Shown one piece after another: positions 7,599 through 17,356 of a stretch of DNA of 64,000 bases. Under the pieces are notes generated by a model, which worked only from the letters and a program-made list of their open reading frames with translations, had not been told where the DNA came from and ran no database searches. A program made the position numbers and the translations under genes. The stretch covers positions 124,001-188,000 of the forward strand of contig CAKQMH010000002.1 in NCBI GenBank assembly GCA_934254915.1, in the 5' to 3' direction. Source of the stretch: an uncultured Alphaproteobacteria bacterium. Lineage in GTDB: Bacteria > Pseudomonadota > Alphaproteobacteria > RF32 > CAG-239. Within the stretch, counting starts at the first letter, position 1. The number at the start of each line of letters is the position of its first letter.

Positions 7599-9446
7599 AT
7601 GAATAATACTGAATTTGATGTGATTGTTATTGGCGGCGGTCATGCCGGTTGTGAAGCTTGTGCAGCCGCAGCTCGTGTCGGTGCTAAGACTGCGTTGGTT
7701 ACACATAAAATTTCGACCATTGGCGAGATGTCATGCAATCCGGCTATAGGTGGTCTTGGTAAAGGTCACTTGGTGCGCGAAATTGACGCGCTTGACGGTT
7801 TAATGGGGCGGGTTATTGATAAAGCCGGTATCCAATTTCGGATGCTTAATTCTTCTAAAGGCCCTGCTGTTCGTGGTCCGCGCGCTCAGGCTGACCGCGA
7901 ACTTTATAAACATTATATGCTTGAAGCGTTGCGCCAACAATCCAATCTGACAATCGTTGAAGCTGCGGTTGAGGGATTAATTTTCGATAATGATAAAATT
8001 TCAGGAGTTACTTTAAGTGATGGTGTTCAGCTTCAAGCTAAAGCAGTTGTTTTAACCTCTGGAACATTTTTAAATGGTATTATGTTTATTGGTCACGAAA
8101 CCTCAATTGGTGGTCGTGTCAATGATGTCAGTTGCACCGGAATAACACCGTATTTAAAGTCAAAAGGCTTAAAAGTCGGGCGTTTAAAAACCGGAACACC
8201 GGCACGCCTTGATGGTAAAACCATAAACTGGTCGATTTTAGAAACGCAGGATGGCGATGCTGAACCGCAGCCTTTTTCCTATTTAACTGACAAAATAACT
8301 AATCCTCAAATTAAATGCTATATTACTCATACCAACGAACGTACGCACAAAATTATCCGCGATAATTTTTCTAAATGTGCGCTTTTTTCCGGTTTGATTA
8401 CCGGCGTCGGACCGCGTTATTGCCCAAGTATTGAAGATAAATTAGTAAAATTTGCTGATCGTACCAGCCACCAAATTTTTCTTGAACCGGAAGGGTTGCA
8501 TACCGATGTTGTTTATCCGAATGGTATTTCAACTTCACTGCCGGCTGATATCCAGGAACAGTTTATTCACACCATGGAAGGATTAGAAAATGTAACTATT
8601 TTGCGTCCGGCTTATGCAATTGAATATGACTTTGTCGACCCTCAGGAGCTAAACAATAGATTGGAATGTAAAAAAGTTTCAGGACTGTTTTTAGCCGGAC
8701 AGATTAATGGTACAACCGGTTATGAAGAAGCTGCGGCACAAGGACTGCTTGCCGGTGCTAATGCCGGACTAAAAGCCTTAGGTAAAGACGGATTGGTTAT
8801 AGACCGTTCCGAAGCTTATATAGGAGTTATGGTTGATGATTTAATCACCAAAGGTGTTGATGAACCATACCGTATGTTTACCTCACGTTCTGAATATCGT
8901 CTGTTTCTGCGTGCGGATAATGCCGATATGCGCCTGACTGCCAAAGGCTACAATTGCGGTTTGGTCAGTGATAGTCGATACACTGTATTTAAAGCTAAAA
9001 AAACTGCTATTGACGCTTTTCGCGAAATTGCTCAAAGCCAAATTATTACTTTGTCGCAGATTGATTCTTTAGGGCTTAATATCAGTCATGACGGCGGTAA
9101 AAAGACTTTATATAATCTTATGTCTTATCATGATGTTTCACGTGAAACCATTTTAAAAATCTGTCCGGAAGTATTGCAAATTTTACCTGCGGTATATGAG
9201 CAAGTTGAAATCGAGGCGCGTTATTCCGGTTATATAAAACGCCAGCTTGCTGATATTGAAGTCTTCAAGAAAGATGAAAATCTGCACATTAAGGATGATA
9301 TTGATTATAGTGAAATTGGCGGCTTGTCGCGTGAAATGGTTACCAAACTTACCAAAGTCAGACCATCAACTATCGGTGAAGCTTCGCGAATCCCCGGTGT
9401 TACTCCGGCTGCTATCACTGCTATACTTGGGCACTTGAAAAAATAG
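7599..9446 (+). CDS. mnmG: tRNA uridine-5-carboxymethylaminomethyl enzyme MnmG
   Basis: MnmG is the FAD- and NADH-dependent partner of MnmE in wobble-uridine modification. The FAD-binding motif GGGHAGCE is at 12-19, and conserved blocks MSCNPAIGGLGKGHL, AVRGPRAQAD, GRLKTGTPARLD and GQINGTTGYEEAAAQG follow. The C-terminal helical domain ends in SRIPGVTPAAITAIL. Length 615 is standard. The codons for DVSRET overlap a near-perfect parS site at 9134-9149, so this coding region doubles as a segregation sequence. Confidence 0.96.
   Translation: MNNTEFDVIVIGGGHAGCEACAAAARVGAKTALVTHKISTIGEMSCNPAIGGLGKGHLVREIDALDGLMGRVIDKAGIQFRMLNSSKGPAVRGPRAQADRELYKHYMLEALRQQSNLTIVEAAVEGLIFDNDKISGVTLSDGVQLQAKAVVLTSGTFLNGIMFIGHETSIGGRVNDVSCTGITPYLKSKGLKVGRLKTGTPARLDGKTINWSILETQDGDAEPQPFSYLTDKITNPQIKCYITHTNERTHKIIRDNFSKCALFSGLITGVGPRYCPSIEDKLVKFADRTSHQIFLEPEGLHTDVVYPNGISTSLPADIQEQFIHTMEGLENVTILRPAYAIEYDFVDPQELNNRLECKKVSGLFLAGQINGTTGYEEAAAQGLLAGANAGLKALGKDGLVIDRSEAYIGVMVDDLITKGVDEPYRMFTSRSEYRLFLRADNADMRLTAKGYNCGLVSDSRYTVFKAKKTAIDAFREIAQSQIITLSQIDSLGLNISHDGGKKTLYNLMSYHDVSRETILKICPEVLQILPAVYEQVEIEARYSGYIKRQLADIEVFKKDENLHIKDDIDYSEIGGLSREMVTKLTKVRPSTIGEASRIPGVTPAAITAILGHLKK
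9134..9149. promoter_or_regulatory. parS: parS centromere-like site (15 of 16)
   Basis: TGTTTCACGTGAAACC matches the universal parS palindrome TGTTTCACGTGAAACA at all but the last base. It lies inside mnmG, 1.1 kb before parA. ParB is expected to load here. Confidence 0.85.
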
Positions 9447-9470
9447 CTTCAGTCCAAATCAAAAGCTCTT

Positions 9471-9519
9471 AAATAGATTCAAAAAACGATGTTTAACTCA
9501 TTGTTTTTCGAATCTATTT
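9471..9519. repeat. Long inverted repeat after mnmG, possible terminator
   Basis: Arms of 21 bases (9471-9491 and 9499-9519) pair with two mismatches around the loop TTTAACT, and a T-rich run follows on the plus strand. It may terminate the mnmE-mnmG transcript. Both arms contain a GATTC/GAATC site, which is unusual for a plain terminator. Confidence 0.6.
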
Positions 9520-9594
9520 ATTTTTATCTAAAATATGTGTTTATAACTTGTTTTTATACTTTTAAAATCATCAGAAAAATAATAAAAAATAATT

Positions 9595-10221
9595 ATGAAA
9601 AATTTTATGGAAAAATATAATGTTTCACGTGAAACATTTGAGAAACTGAAAACTTATGAATGTCTGCTTAAAGAGTGGCAAACTAAGTTTAATTTGGTTA
9701 GTAACTCAACTTTGGAAAATGCTTGGGAGCGTCATTTTTTGGACTCTGTGCAGTTGTTCAAATTGATTCCGCAAACCGCTAAAACTCTTATGGATTTCGG
9801 GTCTGGTGCGGGTTTTCCTGGTATGGTTATTGCTATAATGGCAAATGCAAAAACACCGTATTTAAAAGTTTCTTTAGTTGAAAGTACGACCAAAAAGACA
9901 CTGTATTTAAACGAGGTCAAAAAGCAGGTTGGCGTAGAAGTTGAAATTATCAATGAGCGGATCGAAAAAATCAAACCACACATTGTTGATGTCATAACCT
10001 CGCGAGCCATGACTTCTTTAGATGCGCTGTTACAATATGCCTTGCCGTTTTGCGGTAAAAAAACCGTATGCATCTTTCCTAAAGGCAAAAAATATGCTGA
10101 GGAGCTGCAAGAGGCACAGAAAAAGTGGTGCTTTAACTATCAAATCGTTGACAGTGAACAAAGCGATGAAGGAAAAATTTTAGTCATAACCGATTTACGT
10201 CCAATTAAAGGAGGAAAATAA
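9595..10221 (+). CDS. rsmG: 16S rRNA (guanine-527-N7)-methyltransferase RsmG
   Basis: RsmG methylates N7 of G527 in 16S rRNA using S-adenosylmethionine; its loss gives low-level streptomycin resistance in other bacteria. The N-terminal block with WERHFLDSVQL and the SAM-binding loop MDFGSGAGFPGMV at about 64-76 are typical, and 208 residues is normal. The N-terminal codons for NVSRET form a perfect parS site. A second in-frame ATG lies at 9607; neither has a strong ribosome site. It directly precedes parA, in the usual alphaproteobacterial order. Confidence 0.93.
   Translation: MKNFMEKYNVSRETFEKLKTYECLLKEWQTKFNLVSNSTLENAWERHFLDSVQLFKLIPQTAKTLMDFGSGAGFPGMVIAIMANAKTPYLKVSLVESTTKKTLYLNEVKKQVGVEVEIINERIEKIKPHIVDVITSRAMTSLDALLQYALPFCGKKTVCIFPKGKKYAEELQEAQKKWCFNYQIVDSEQSDEGKILVITDLRPIKGGK
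9621..9636. promoter_or_regulatory. parS: parS centromere-like site (perfect)
   Basis: TGTTTCACGTGAAACA is an exact 16-base match to the parS consensus, embedded at codons 9-14 of rsmG and 585 bases before parA. Confidence 0.93.
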
Positions 10222-11001
10222 ATGCCAAGAGTATTTGCTATTGCCAACAGGAAAGGCGGCGTAGGAAAAACCACCACCACCGTAAACGTTGCCACAGCCA
10301 TGGCGGCTGCCGGTAAAAAAGTTTTGGTTGTTGATATGGATCCGCAGGGTAATGCATCAACATCAATGGGCGTAAATAAAAAAGGCCGCATGGTTTCTTC
10401 TTATGAGGTTTTGATTGGTGAAAACCGTCTAAGCGAAGCAATCGTCTGGACTGAAATCCCTAATTTCTCGCTTGTTCCTGCCTCTCCGGATTTAGCCGGA
10501 GCGGAGATAGAATTGGTTGATATGCCAAATCGCGAATTTGCCTTAAAAAATGCCTTAGCTAAAGATGCTATTAATTATGACTATATTTTGATTGACTGTC
10601 CGCCGTCATTAAGCCTCGTGACCATAAATGCTCTTGTAGCGGCTGATGCCGTAATCGTGCCGTTGCAGTGTGAATTTTTGGCACTGGAAGGAATTACTGA
10701 TTTAATTCGTAACATCAATCAAATTAAAAAGAAATTTAATCCTAAACTTACTTTGCACGGCGTAGTCTTAACTATGTACGACAAGCGCAATAATTTGACC
10801 CAAATGGTTGAAGATGACGTTCGTCAGTTTTTCGGTAAAAAAGTTTATGATACGGTTATTCCGCGTAATGTTCGCATTTCGGAAGCTCCGTCGCATGGTA
10901 AACCGGTTTTGATTTATGATTTTAAGAGTTCCGGTGCTCAGGCTTATATCAGTCTGACTGGTGAAGTCTTGAAGAGAGAAAAGGAATTGATAGCATGTTA
11001 G
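10222..11001 (+). CDS. parA: Chromosome partitioning ATPase ParA
   Basis: ParA is a nucleoid-binding ATPase whose gradient moves ParB-parS complexes apart at segregation. The deviant Walker A KGGVGKTT is at 11-18 and the Walker B region reads YDYILIDCPPSL. The 259-residue form lacks an N-terminal DNA-binding domain, as in chromosomal ParA (Soj type). A strong AGGAGG ribosome site lies seven bases before the ATG. Its last seven bases overlap the start of parB, so the two are translationally coupled. Confidence 0.96.
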   Translation: MPRVFAIANRKGGVGKTTTTVNVATAMAAAGKKVLVVDMDPQGNASTSMGVNKKGRMVSSYEVLIGENRLSEAIVWTEIPNFSLVPASPDLAGAEIELVDMPNREFALKNALAKDAINYDYILIDCPPSLSLVTINALVAADAVIVPLQCEFLALEGITDLIRNINQIKKKFNPKLTLHGVVLTMYDKRNNLTQMVEDDVRQFFGKKVYDTVIPRNVRISEAPSHGKPVLIYDFKSSGAQAYISLTGEVLKREKELIAC

Positions 11002-12023
11002 TGGATAATGAAATTGAGGAATTGTTGAACGATAACCCGACAAGTGAAAACTCTCACCATAATAATTCGCATAAACGCAAAAGCTTGGGCCGCGGTCTTG
11101 GTGCTCTGTTAGGGGATGATGATTTTTCTTTAGAAGACAATTTGGAAAATGTAAATCCGACAGCACCTCATAGTACGGACAGTATAAGCATTACCCAAAT
11201 TCATCCCGGTAAATATCAGCCGCGTACCGAATTTGACAAAGAGGCTTTGCAATCATTAGCCAATTCAATCAAAGAAAAAGGCGTATTACAGCCTTTATTG
11301 GTCAGAAAAGTTGCTAACGGTTATGAGTTAATTGCCGGAGAGCGCCGCTGGCGTGCGTCGCAGATTGCCGGTTTAACGGAAGTTCCTGTAATAATTAAGG
11401 ACTTTAACGACGAGGAAGCCTTAGAAGTTGCCCTGGTCGAAAACTTGCTGCGTGAAAATTTATCCGCTATTGAAGAGGCTGAAGGTTTTCAGCGTTTGAT
11501 TGATGAGTTCTCACATACGCAGGATGCTTTAGCCCAAATTATCGGTAAGTCACGCAGCCACATCGCCAATACCTTGCGTTTGCTGAATTTGCCGCAATCC
11601 GTTCAAGAAATGATAAAGGAAAATAAATTGACAGCCGGCCATGCCCGTGCTTTAGTCGGGTTAGCTAATGCCGAAGAACTGGCTAAACAGATTGTTGCCA
11701 AAGATTTAAGCGTGCGTCAGGTGGAAGAACTTGTTGCTAAGCAAAAAGAACCTAAAAAAGAAAAAACGCCGGCCGCTAAAGACGAAGACATTGAAGAAAT
11801 CGAAAAAGATTTGATTAAGAAATTGGGTCTGCGCTTAAAAATAACCCCCAACAAACAGGGCGGCGGCAAAGTTGTGTTGCAATATGCTTCGGTTGCCGAG
11901 CTCGATATGATTATAAATATGTTGGAACAAAAACCGGAAAATAATAATGTAGTTGAGAACACTGTATTTAAACCGGCAGAAACGCCTTCAAACGATAAAT
12001 TTTCAATTAAAATTGTAGATTAA
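10995..12023 (+). CDS. parB: Chromosome partitioning protein ParB (CTPase)
   Basis: ParB binds parS and slides along DNA as a CTP-dependent clamp. The N-terminus carries KRKSLGRGLGALLGDD at about 27-42, the arginine-containing segment that in the family stimulates ParA. GERRWRAS at 115-122 is the CTP-binding and arginine-patch motif, ENLLRENLSAIEEA follows, and the helix-turn-helix is at about 177-196. The C-terminal dimer domain comes after a charged linker. Two parS sites lie upstream in mnmG and rsmG. Confidence 0.95.
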   Translation: MLVDNEIEELLNDNPTSENSHHNNSHKRKSLGRGLGALLGDDDFSLEDNLENVNPTAPHSTDSISITQIHPGKYQPRTEFDKEALQSLANSIKEKGVLQPLLVRKVANGYELIAGERRWRASQIAGLTEVPVIIKDFNDEEALEVALVENLLRENLSAIEEAEGFQRLIDEFSHTQDALAQIIGKSRSHIANTLRLLNLPQSVQEMIKENKLTAGHARALVGLANAEELAKQIVAKDLSVRQVEELVAKQKEPKKEKTPAAKDEDIEEIEKDLIKKLGLRLKITPNKQGGGKVVLQYASVAELDMIINMLEQKPENNNVVENTVFKPAETPSNDKFSIKIVD

Positions 12024-12035
12024 GGAAACCAAAAA

Positions 12036-12275
12036 ATGACTATTTTAGAACAAATGTTGGAAAGATGCTCCAAAGCAGGTTATACCACCACCAAAAACGT
12101 TGAAAAAATTGCCAATGCCAAAAAAATGATGTTTGGTGAAAGCGAATGGCAGCGTTGCCCATGTGACGGACAAAATCCCGCGCGTTATTGTATTTCTGAA
12201 ACCTGCCGCGCCGATATTGAGCGCGATGGTGAATGCCATTGCCATTGCTATTGCAAAAAGCAAGCCGCTGAATAG
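12036..12275 (+). CDS. Small cysteine-rich protein, ferredoxin-thioredoxin reductase catalytic-like
   Basis: The 79-residue protein has nine cysteines: C11, CPC at 41-43, C52, C57 and CHCHCYC at 67-73. The CPC ... CHC arrangement recalls the catalytic chain of ferredoxin-thioredoxin reductase (CPC-x16-CPC-x8-CHC), where it holds a 4Fe-4S cluster next to a redox disulphide. Here the middle CPC is replaced by single cysteines and the spacing differs, so a cluster or metal site is likely but the reaction is not known. AAGGAA lies before the ATG. It follows parB by 12 bases and is followed by a terminator. Confidence 0.65.
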   Translation: MTILEQMLERCSKAGYTTTKNVEKIANAKKMMFGESEWQRCPCDGQNPARYCISETCRADIERDGECHCHCYCKKQAAE

Positions 12276-12295
12276 CCGCTGATATAATTTACTTG

Positions 12296-12325
12296 AGGGC
12301 AGATTTATTTCTGCCCTTTATTTTT
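12296..12325 (+). terminator. Intrinsic terminator of the parAB transcript
   Basis: AGGGCAGA (12296-12303) pairs with TCTGCCCT (12310-12317), followed by TTATTTTTG. Confidence 0.75.
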
Positions 12326-12367
12326 GCTAACGATATTTTTACCAAAAAGCGCTAGCTTAAAAACAAC

Positions 12368-12396
12368 TTGCAAAAACTGATAACTCGGCTTAAATT
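12368..12396 (+). promoter_or_regulatory. Possible promoter of the SNase-tsaE-hprK unit
   Basis: TTGCAA (12368-12373) and TAAATT (12391-12396) are 17 bases apart, 30 bases before the ATG. Confidence 0.4.
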
Positions 12397-12425
12397 TAAA
12401 TAAATCCAACGTTTAGGAATCCACC

Positions 12426-13427
12426 ATGTTGTTTTTGAAGAAATTTTTATTGGCTTTCGGCGCTATGTTCCTGATTTTTGCCGGTGGTGCGGGAACACAA
12501 ACCCATAGCACAATCCTGCAGGGCGGCGGCTTTTTAGGTTTAATTATCGGCTTGGTAATTCTTTACATTTTTGCCAAAATGGCATGGCGCGCTATGGGAT
12601 GTCTGCCGTCAATACTGGCAATTTTAGTGATTATTCTGTTTATTTTATATGCTATCGGCGCTTTTAGCGGTGGTATCGGCAATGTTGGTCGTAATCTGAA
12701 ATCATTTATGGGGCAGGGATCGGCTAGCGGACGAATGGTTCAAGCTACTGCGCACCAAAACAGCATAAATTTATTTGATGATGAAGATCTTGACATCGGT
12801 ATCGGTGAATCTTTTCCGACAGTAGAAAATCAACCGGTTGAAGAACAACAGCCGGAAACTCCTGAACCACAGGCCGGATGGTTAGACAAATTGCTGGGTT
12901 CCGGCAAATCTGAAAAAAAAGCAGCCCCAAATTTTAATAATTTACCGGTTATTTATGGAGCGGCAGAGGTCGTAAGTGGTGATACTTTGCGTTTTGAGGG
13001 GCGCAATTTTCGTTTATTCGGTATTGATGCTCCTGAACTTAATCAGGCTTGTGCCGACTATAACGGACGTTCATACAGTTGCGGACGTCAGGCTGCGGCA
13101 TGGCTTAACAGTTGGTTGCAGGATAATCCGTTGGAATGTCGGGTTATGCAGCAGGATGCTAAAGGCAATATGATCGGCACTTGTTCTCTTGGCGCATACG
13201 ATATCGGTGCCGCATTGGTGAACGCCGGTTGGGCAGTTGTTTATACCAAGCATACCGATATTTATATTCCCTATCAGCAGCAGGCAGAGGCTAACGGCCG
13301 CGGTCTATGGCAAGGTGAGTTTTATATGCCTTGGGATTGGCGTAAAATTCAGGCGCGTAAACCTAATATTAAAATCATCAAACAAAAGCCTAAACGCCGC
13401 CGCACCATTTTGAATCCTATGGGTTAA
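12426..13427 (+). CDS. Membrane-anchored thermonuclease-family (SNase) protein
   Basis: Three hydrophobic segments (about 3-22, 35-53 and 58-80) anchor the protein; an acidic, Pro/Gln-rich linker leads to an SNase domain at about 178-315. VVSGDTLRFEGRNFRLFGIDAPE keeps the Asp, first Arg and Asp/Glu of the staphylococcal nuclease active site, split here as SGDT, FRL and GIDAPE. The second catalytic arginine, which family members place in GRxxGxC, appears as Asn in KGNMIGTC. It may therefore be weak or non-nucleolytic. It is followed five bases later by tsaE. Confidence 0.8.
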   Translation: MLFLKKFLLAFGAMFLIFAGGAGTQTHSTILQGGGFLGLIIGLVILYIFAKMAWRAMGCLPSILAILVIILFILYAIGAFSGGIGNVGRNLKSFMGQGSASGRMVQATAHQNSINLFDDEDLDIGIGESFPTVENQPVEEQQPETPEPQAGWLDKLLGSGKSEKKAAPNFNNLPVIYGAAEVVSGDTLRFEGRNFRLFGIDAPELNQACADYNGRSYSCGRQAAAWLNSWLQDNPLECRVMQQDAKGNMIGTCSLGAYDIGAALVNAGWAVVYTKHTDIYIPYQQQAEANGRGLWQGEFYMPWDWRKIQARKPNIKIIKQKPKRRRTILNPMG

Positions 13428-13432
13428 TCAGT

Positions 13433-13888
13433 ATGTTTAGTAAAGTTTTTAATCTTCCTGATGAAAAATCGACCATTGATTTGGGGCGCAAGCTTGCCCA
13501 CATGGCTAAAACCCGCGACACATTTGCTTTGTATGGCACTTTAGGTATGGGTAAAAGCGTCTTATCCCGTGCGTTTATTCAGGAACTTACGGCGGTTAAA
13601 GAAGTTCCAAGCCCTACATTCACATTGGTGCAGAGTTATGATGCACCGGATTTCACAATCTATCACTTTGATTTGTATCGTCTTAAAAATGCCGATGAGA
13701 TTTTTGAAATCGGGGTGGAGGAGGCTTTGTACAGCGGCGTCAGCCTGATTGAATGGCCGGAACGAATGCAGCCTTATTTACCGCGTGACATTTTCCAAAT
13801 AAACATTGAGCCTGACGGGGCAGGGCGAAAATTAACCATTACAACAACATCTTTAGAAAAACAACAACGCTTGGAGCAATTAAAATGA
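13433..13888 (+). CDS. tsaE: tRNA threonylcarbamoyladenosine ATPase TsaE
   Basis: TsaE is the ATPase that works with TsaB and TsaD to place t6A at position 37 of ANN-decoding tRNAs. The P-loop is GTLGMGKS at 35-42, and the family blocks PSPTFTLVQSY, HFDLYRL and LIEWPER follow in order. At 151 residues it is of normal length. Its last four bases overlap the next start (ATGA), so it is coupled to hprK. Confidence 0.92.
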   Translation: MFSKVFNLPDEKSTIDLGRKLAHMAKTRDTFALYGTLGMGKSVLSRAFIQELTAVKEVPSPTFTLVQSYDAPDFTIYHFDLYRLKNADEIFEIGVEEALYSGVSLIEWPERMQPYLPRDIFQINIEPDGAGRKLTITTTSLEKQQRLEQLK

Positions 13889-14310
13889 GTACCAATATTC
13901 ATGCCAGCTGTGTCAAATATTCCGATTACGGAATAATATTTGTCGGCAAATCAGGGGTTGGCAAATCAGATATGTGTTTACGTTTTATTCTTGAGCATCA
14001 GGCTCAACTGGTTTCTGATGACCGTACGAATATTCGTTATGAAAGCGGCTATTTGGTTGCTTCAGCGCCGCAAAACCTGCAGGGACTGCTTGAGGTAAGA
14101 GGGCTTGGTATCAAACGTGTTCCATCGATTGCCAAACAGAGGCTGCATTTGGTCGTTGAACTGGTTAAAAAATCATCTTTGGTCGAACGTATGCCTCAGC
14201 CCGAATTTTGGAATATAGACGGAGTTAAAGTTCCTTACATCAGATTATGTGCTTTTGAGGCTTCCGCTCCTGATAAGGTTATTGCCGCTCTTAAATGGCA
14301 TACATACTAA
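13885..14310 (+). CDS. hprK: HPr kinase/phosphorylase, short alphaproteobacterial form
   Basis: The protein corresponds to the C-terminal catalytic domain only: P-loop GKSGVGKS at 21-28, the SDD pair after it, and the signature LEVRGLGIKRVP. It is expected to phosphorylate a serine on HPr. The 141-residue length, lacking the N-terminal domain of Firmicutes HprK, is the common alphaproteobacterial form. Its substrate HPr and an EIIA-Man protein are encoded 35 kb away in the same window (49284-49966), which fits a regulatory rather than sugar-importing PTS. Confidence 0.88.
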   Translation: MSTNIHASCVKYSDYGIIFVGKSGVGKSDMCLRFILEHQAQLVSDDRTNIRYESGYLVASAPQNLQGLLEVRGLGIKRVPSIAKQRLHLVVELVKKSSLVERMPQPEFWNIDGVKVPYIRLCAFEASAPDKVIAALKWHTY

Positions 14311-14398
14311 ACTGTGCGGATTTAGGGCAACAAGGTTGATTCTTTTATCATGAGAATATAAAATACAACAAATTATTTATAAACTGGAGAAAATATTA

Positions 14399-15190
14399 AT
14401 GTTGTTATCCAAGATAGAAACATTTTTGCGTCGGCAAGGCAAACCGCTGGTTGCTTTTATTTCGCGTTTGGGCGAGTTATCAATCTTTGTTGCTCAGTCT
14501 TTATACAACTGCATTACCCCGCCTTTCTACGGACGAAATTTGCTGCGTCAGGTTGTCGATATGGGCTTTTATTCTTTGCCGGTAGTCGGATTGACCACAA
14601 TCTTTGCCGGTATGGTAATTGCTTTGCAAAGTTATTCCGGATTTATGCGGTTTGGCGCTGAAGGAGCGGTTGCTTCCGTTGTTTTGATTTCCGTAACCCG
14701 CGAGCTTGCGCCGGTGTTGTCTGCCTTAATGGTTGCCGGTCGTATTGGTGCTGCTATGGCGGCTGAAATCGGAACTATGCGCGTTACCGAACAAATTGAC
14801 GCTTTGACAACCTTGTCTACCAACCCGTTTAAATATCTGGTAACACCACGCATTTTAGCCGGCTTGATTGTTATGCCACTTTTAGTCTTGTTTGGTGATA
14901 TAATCGGTATTTTCGGCGGTTATGTTGTCGGGGTTTACAAACTTGGTTTTAACCCTGCCAACTACATAAATTCAACTTTGCAAAATCTCCAAAGTATAGA
15001 TATTACCACCGGTTTGGTTAAAGCGGCCGTTTTTGGTTTTATCATCTCGTTAATGGGCTGCTATAACGGTTACAAATCTCGCGGCGGCGCTCAAGGCGTT
15101 GGTAACGCTACCACCAATGCGGTTGTTTCGGCATCAATTTTGATTCTGATTTTCAACTATGTCATTACCGAACTTTTCTTTTCAAAATAG
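14399..15190 (+). CDS. mlaE: MlaE-type ABC permease (phospholipid transport)
   Basis: It is an inner-membrane permease with five or six hydrophobic segments that, with an ATPase, moves phospholipids between membranes to keep outer-membrane asymmetry. The conserved blocks LPVVGLTTIFAGMVIALQ, RELAPVLSALMVAGRIGAAM and EIGTMRVTEQIDAL are diagnostic of the MlaE/Ttg2B family. Length 263 is standard. GGAG precedes the ATG. The ATPase gene follows 18 bases later, but no MCE-domain (mlaD) gene is adjacent. Confidence 0.92.
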   Translation: MLLSKIETFLRRQGKPLVAFISRLGELSIFVAQSLYNCITPPFYGRNLLRQVVDMGFYSLPVVGLTTIFAGMVIALQSYSGFMRFGAEGAVASVVLISVTRELAPVLSALMVAGRIGAAMAAEIGTMRVTEQIDALTTLSTNPFKYLVTPRILAGLIVMPLLVLFGDIIGIFGGYVVGVYKLGFNPANYINSTLQNLQSIDITTGLVKAAVFGFIISLMGCYNGYKSRGGAQGVGNATTNAVVSASILILIFNYVITELFFSK

Positions 15191-15208
15191 TTTAGCGGAG
15201 AATGGAAA

Positions 15209-15973
15209 ATGAGTGAAACCAAAATTAAAATAACCAATCTTCACAAAGCTTTTGGCAAGAAAGTTGTTCTGGACGGCGTTGATTTGGATATTGCCAAAGG
15301 CGAGTCTTTAGTCGTTATCGGTGGTTCGGGTACCGGTAAATCGGTGCTGATCAAATGTATTCAGGGTTTATTGACGCCCGATGACGGTTCAATTCTGGTT
15401 GATGAAGAAGAAGTTGTCGGCCTTGATGAGCAGGAAAAAGAAGCCCTGCATTCCAAAATGGGAATGTTATTCCAGGGCGGAGCTTTGTTTGACAGCTTAA
15501 GCGTTTGGGAAAACGTGGCTTTTGACCTGTTGGAAAATAAAAAAATGAATAAAAAGCAGGCTAAAACCGAGGCTATTAGAGTTTTGCGGCAAGTCGGACT
15601 TGCTCCCGACGTGGCCGATTTATCACCATCAGAACTTTCCGGCGGTATGCAAAAACGTGTCGGTCTGGCTCGCGCCATTGCTTCGCGTCCGGAAATAATT
15701 TTCTTTGATGAACCGACAACCGGTCTTGATCCGATTATGGCGGATGTTATTAATGATTTGATTATTGAATCGGTAAAAGGTTTGGGTGCAACCGCACTGA
15801 CAATTACCCATGACATGGCTTCCGCGCGCAAAATCGCTGACCGTATAGCCATGCTCTATCATGGTAAAATCATCTGGCAGGGTACGGTTAAAGAAATGGA
15901 TAAAACCGATAATGCCTATGTTCAGCAGTTTATTAACGGTTGTTCGCAAGGTCCGATAAAAGTGGAGGTCTAA
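15209..15973 (+). CDS. mlaF: MlaF-type ABC ATPase
   Basis: This is the ATP-binding partner of the preceding permease. Walker A is GGSGTGKS at 38-45, the signature is LSGGMQKRVGLARA at about 144, and Walker B is IIFFDEPTTGLDP. The motif LFQGGALFDSLSVWENV is characteristic of MlaF. Length 254 is normal. The gene ends one base before the radA start, whose ribosome site GGAGG is within its last codons. Confidence 0.92.
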   Translation: MSETKIKITNLHKAFGKKVVLDGVDLDIAKGESLVVIGGSGTGKSVLIKCIQGLLTPDDGSILVDEEEVVGLDEQEKEALHSKMGMLFQGGALFDSLSVWENVAFDLLENKKMNKKQAKTEAIRVLRQVGLAPDVADLSPSELSGGMQKRVGLARAIASRPEIIFFDEPTTGLDPIMADVINDLIIESVKGLGATALTITHDMASARKIADRIAMLYHGKIIWQGTVKEMDKTDNAYVQQFINGCSQGPIKVEV

Positions 15974-15974
15974 T

Positions 15975-17345
<1,371 letters not shown>

Positions 17346-17356
17346 GGAACAGCGAT

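Noticed and set aside
15361..15852. 163-residue frame antisense to mlaF
   Set aside because: Mirror of the ATPase coding sequence; no independent signals.
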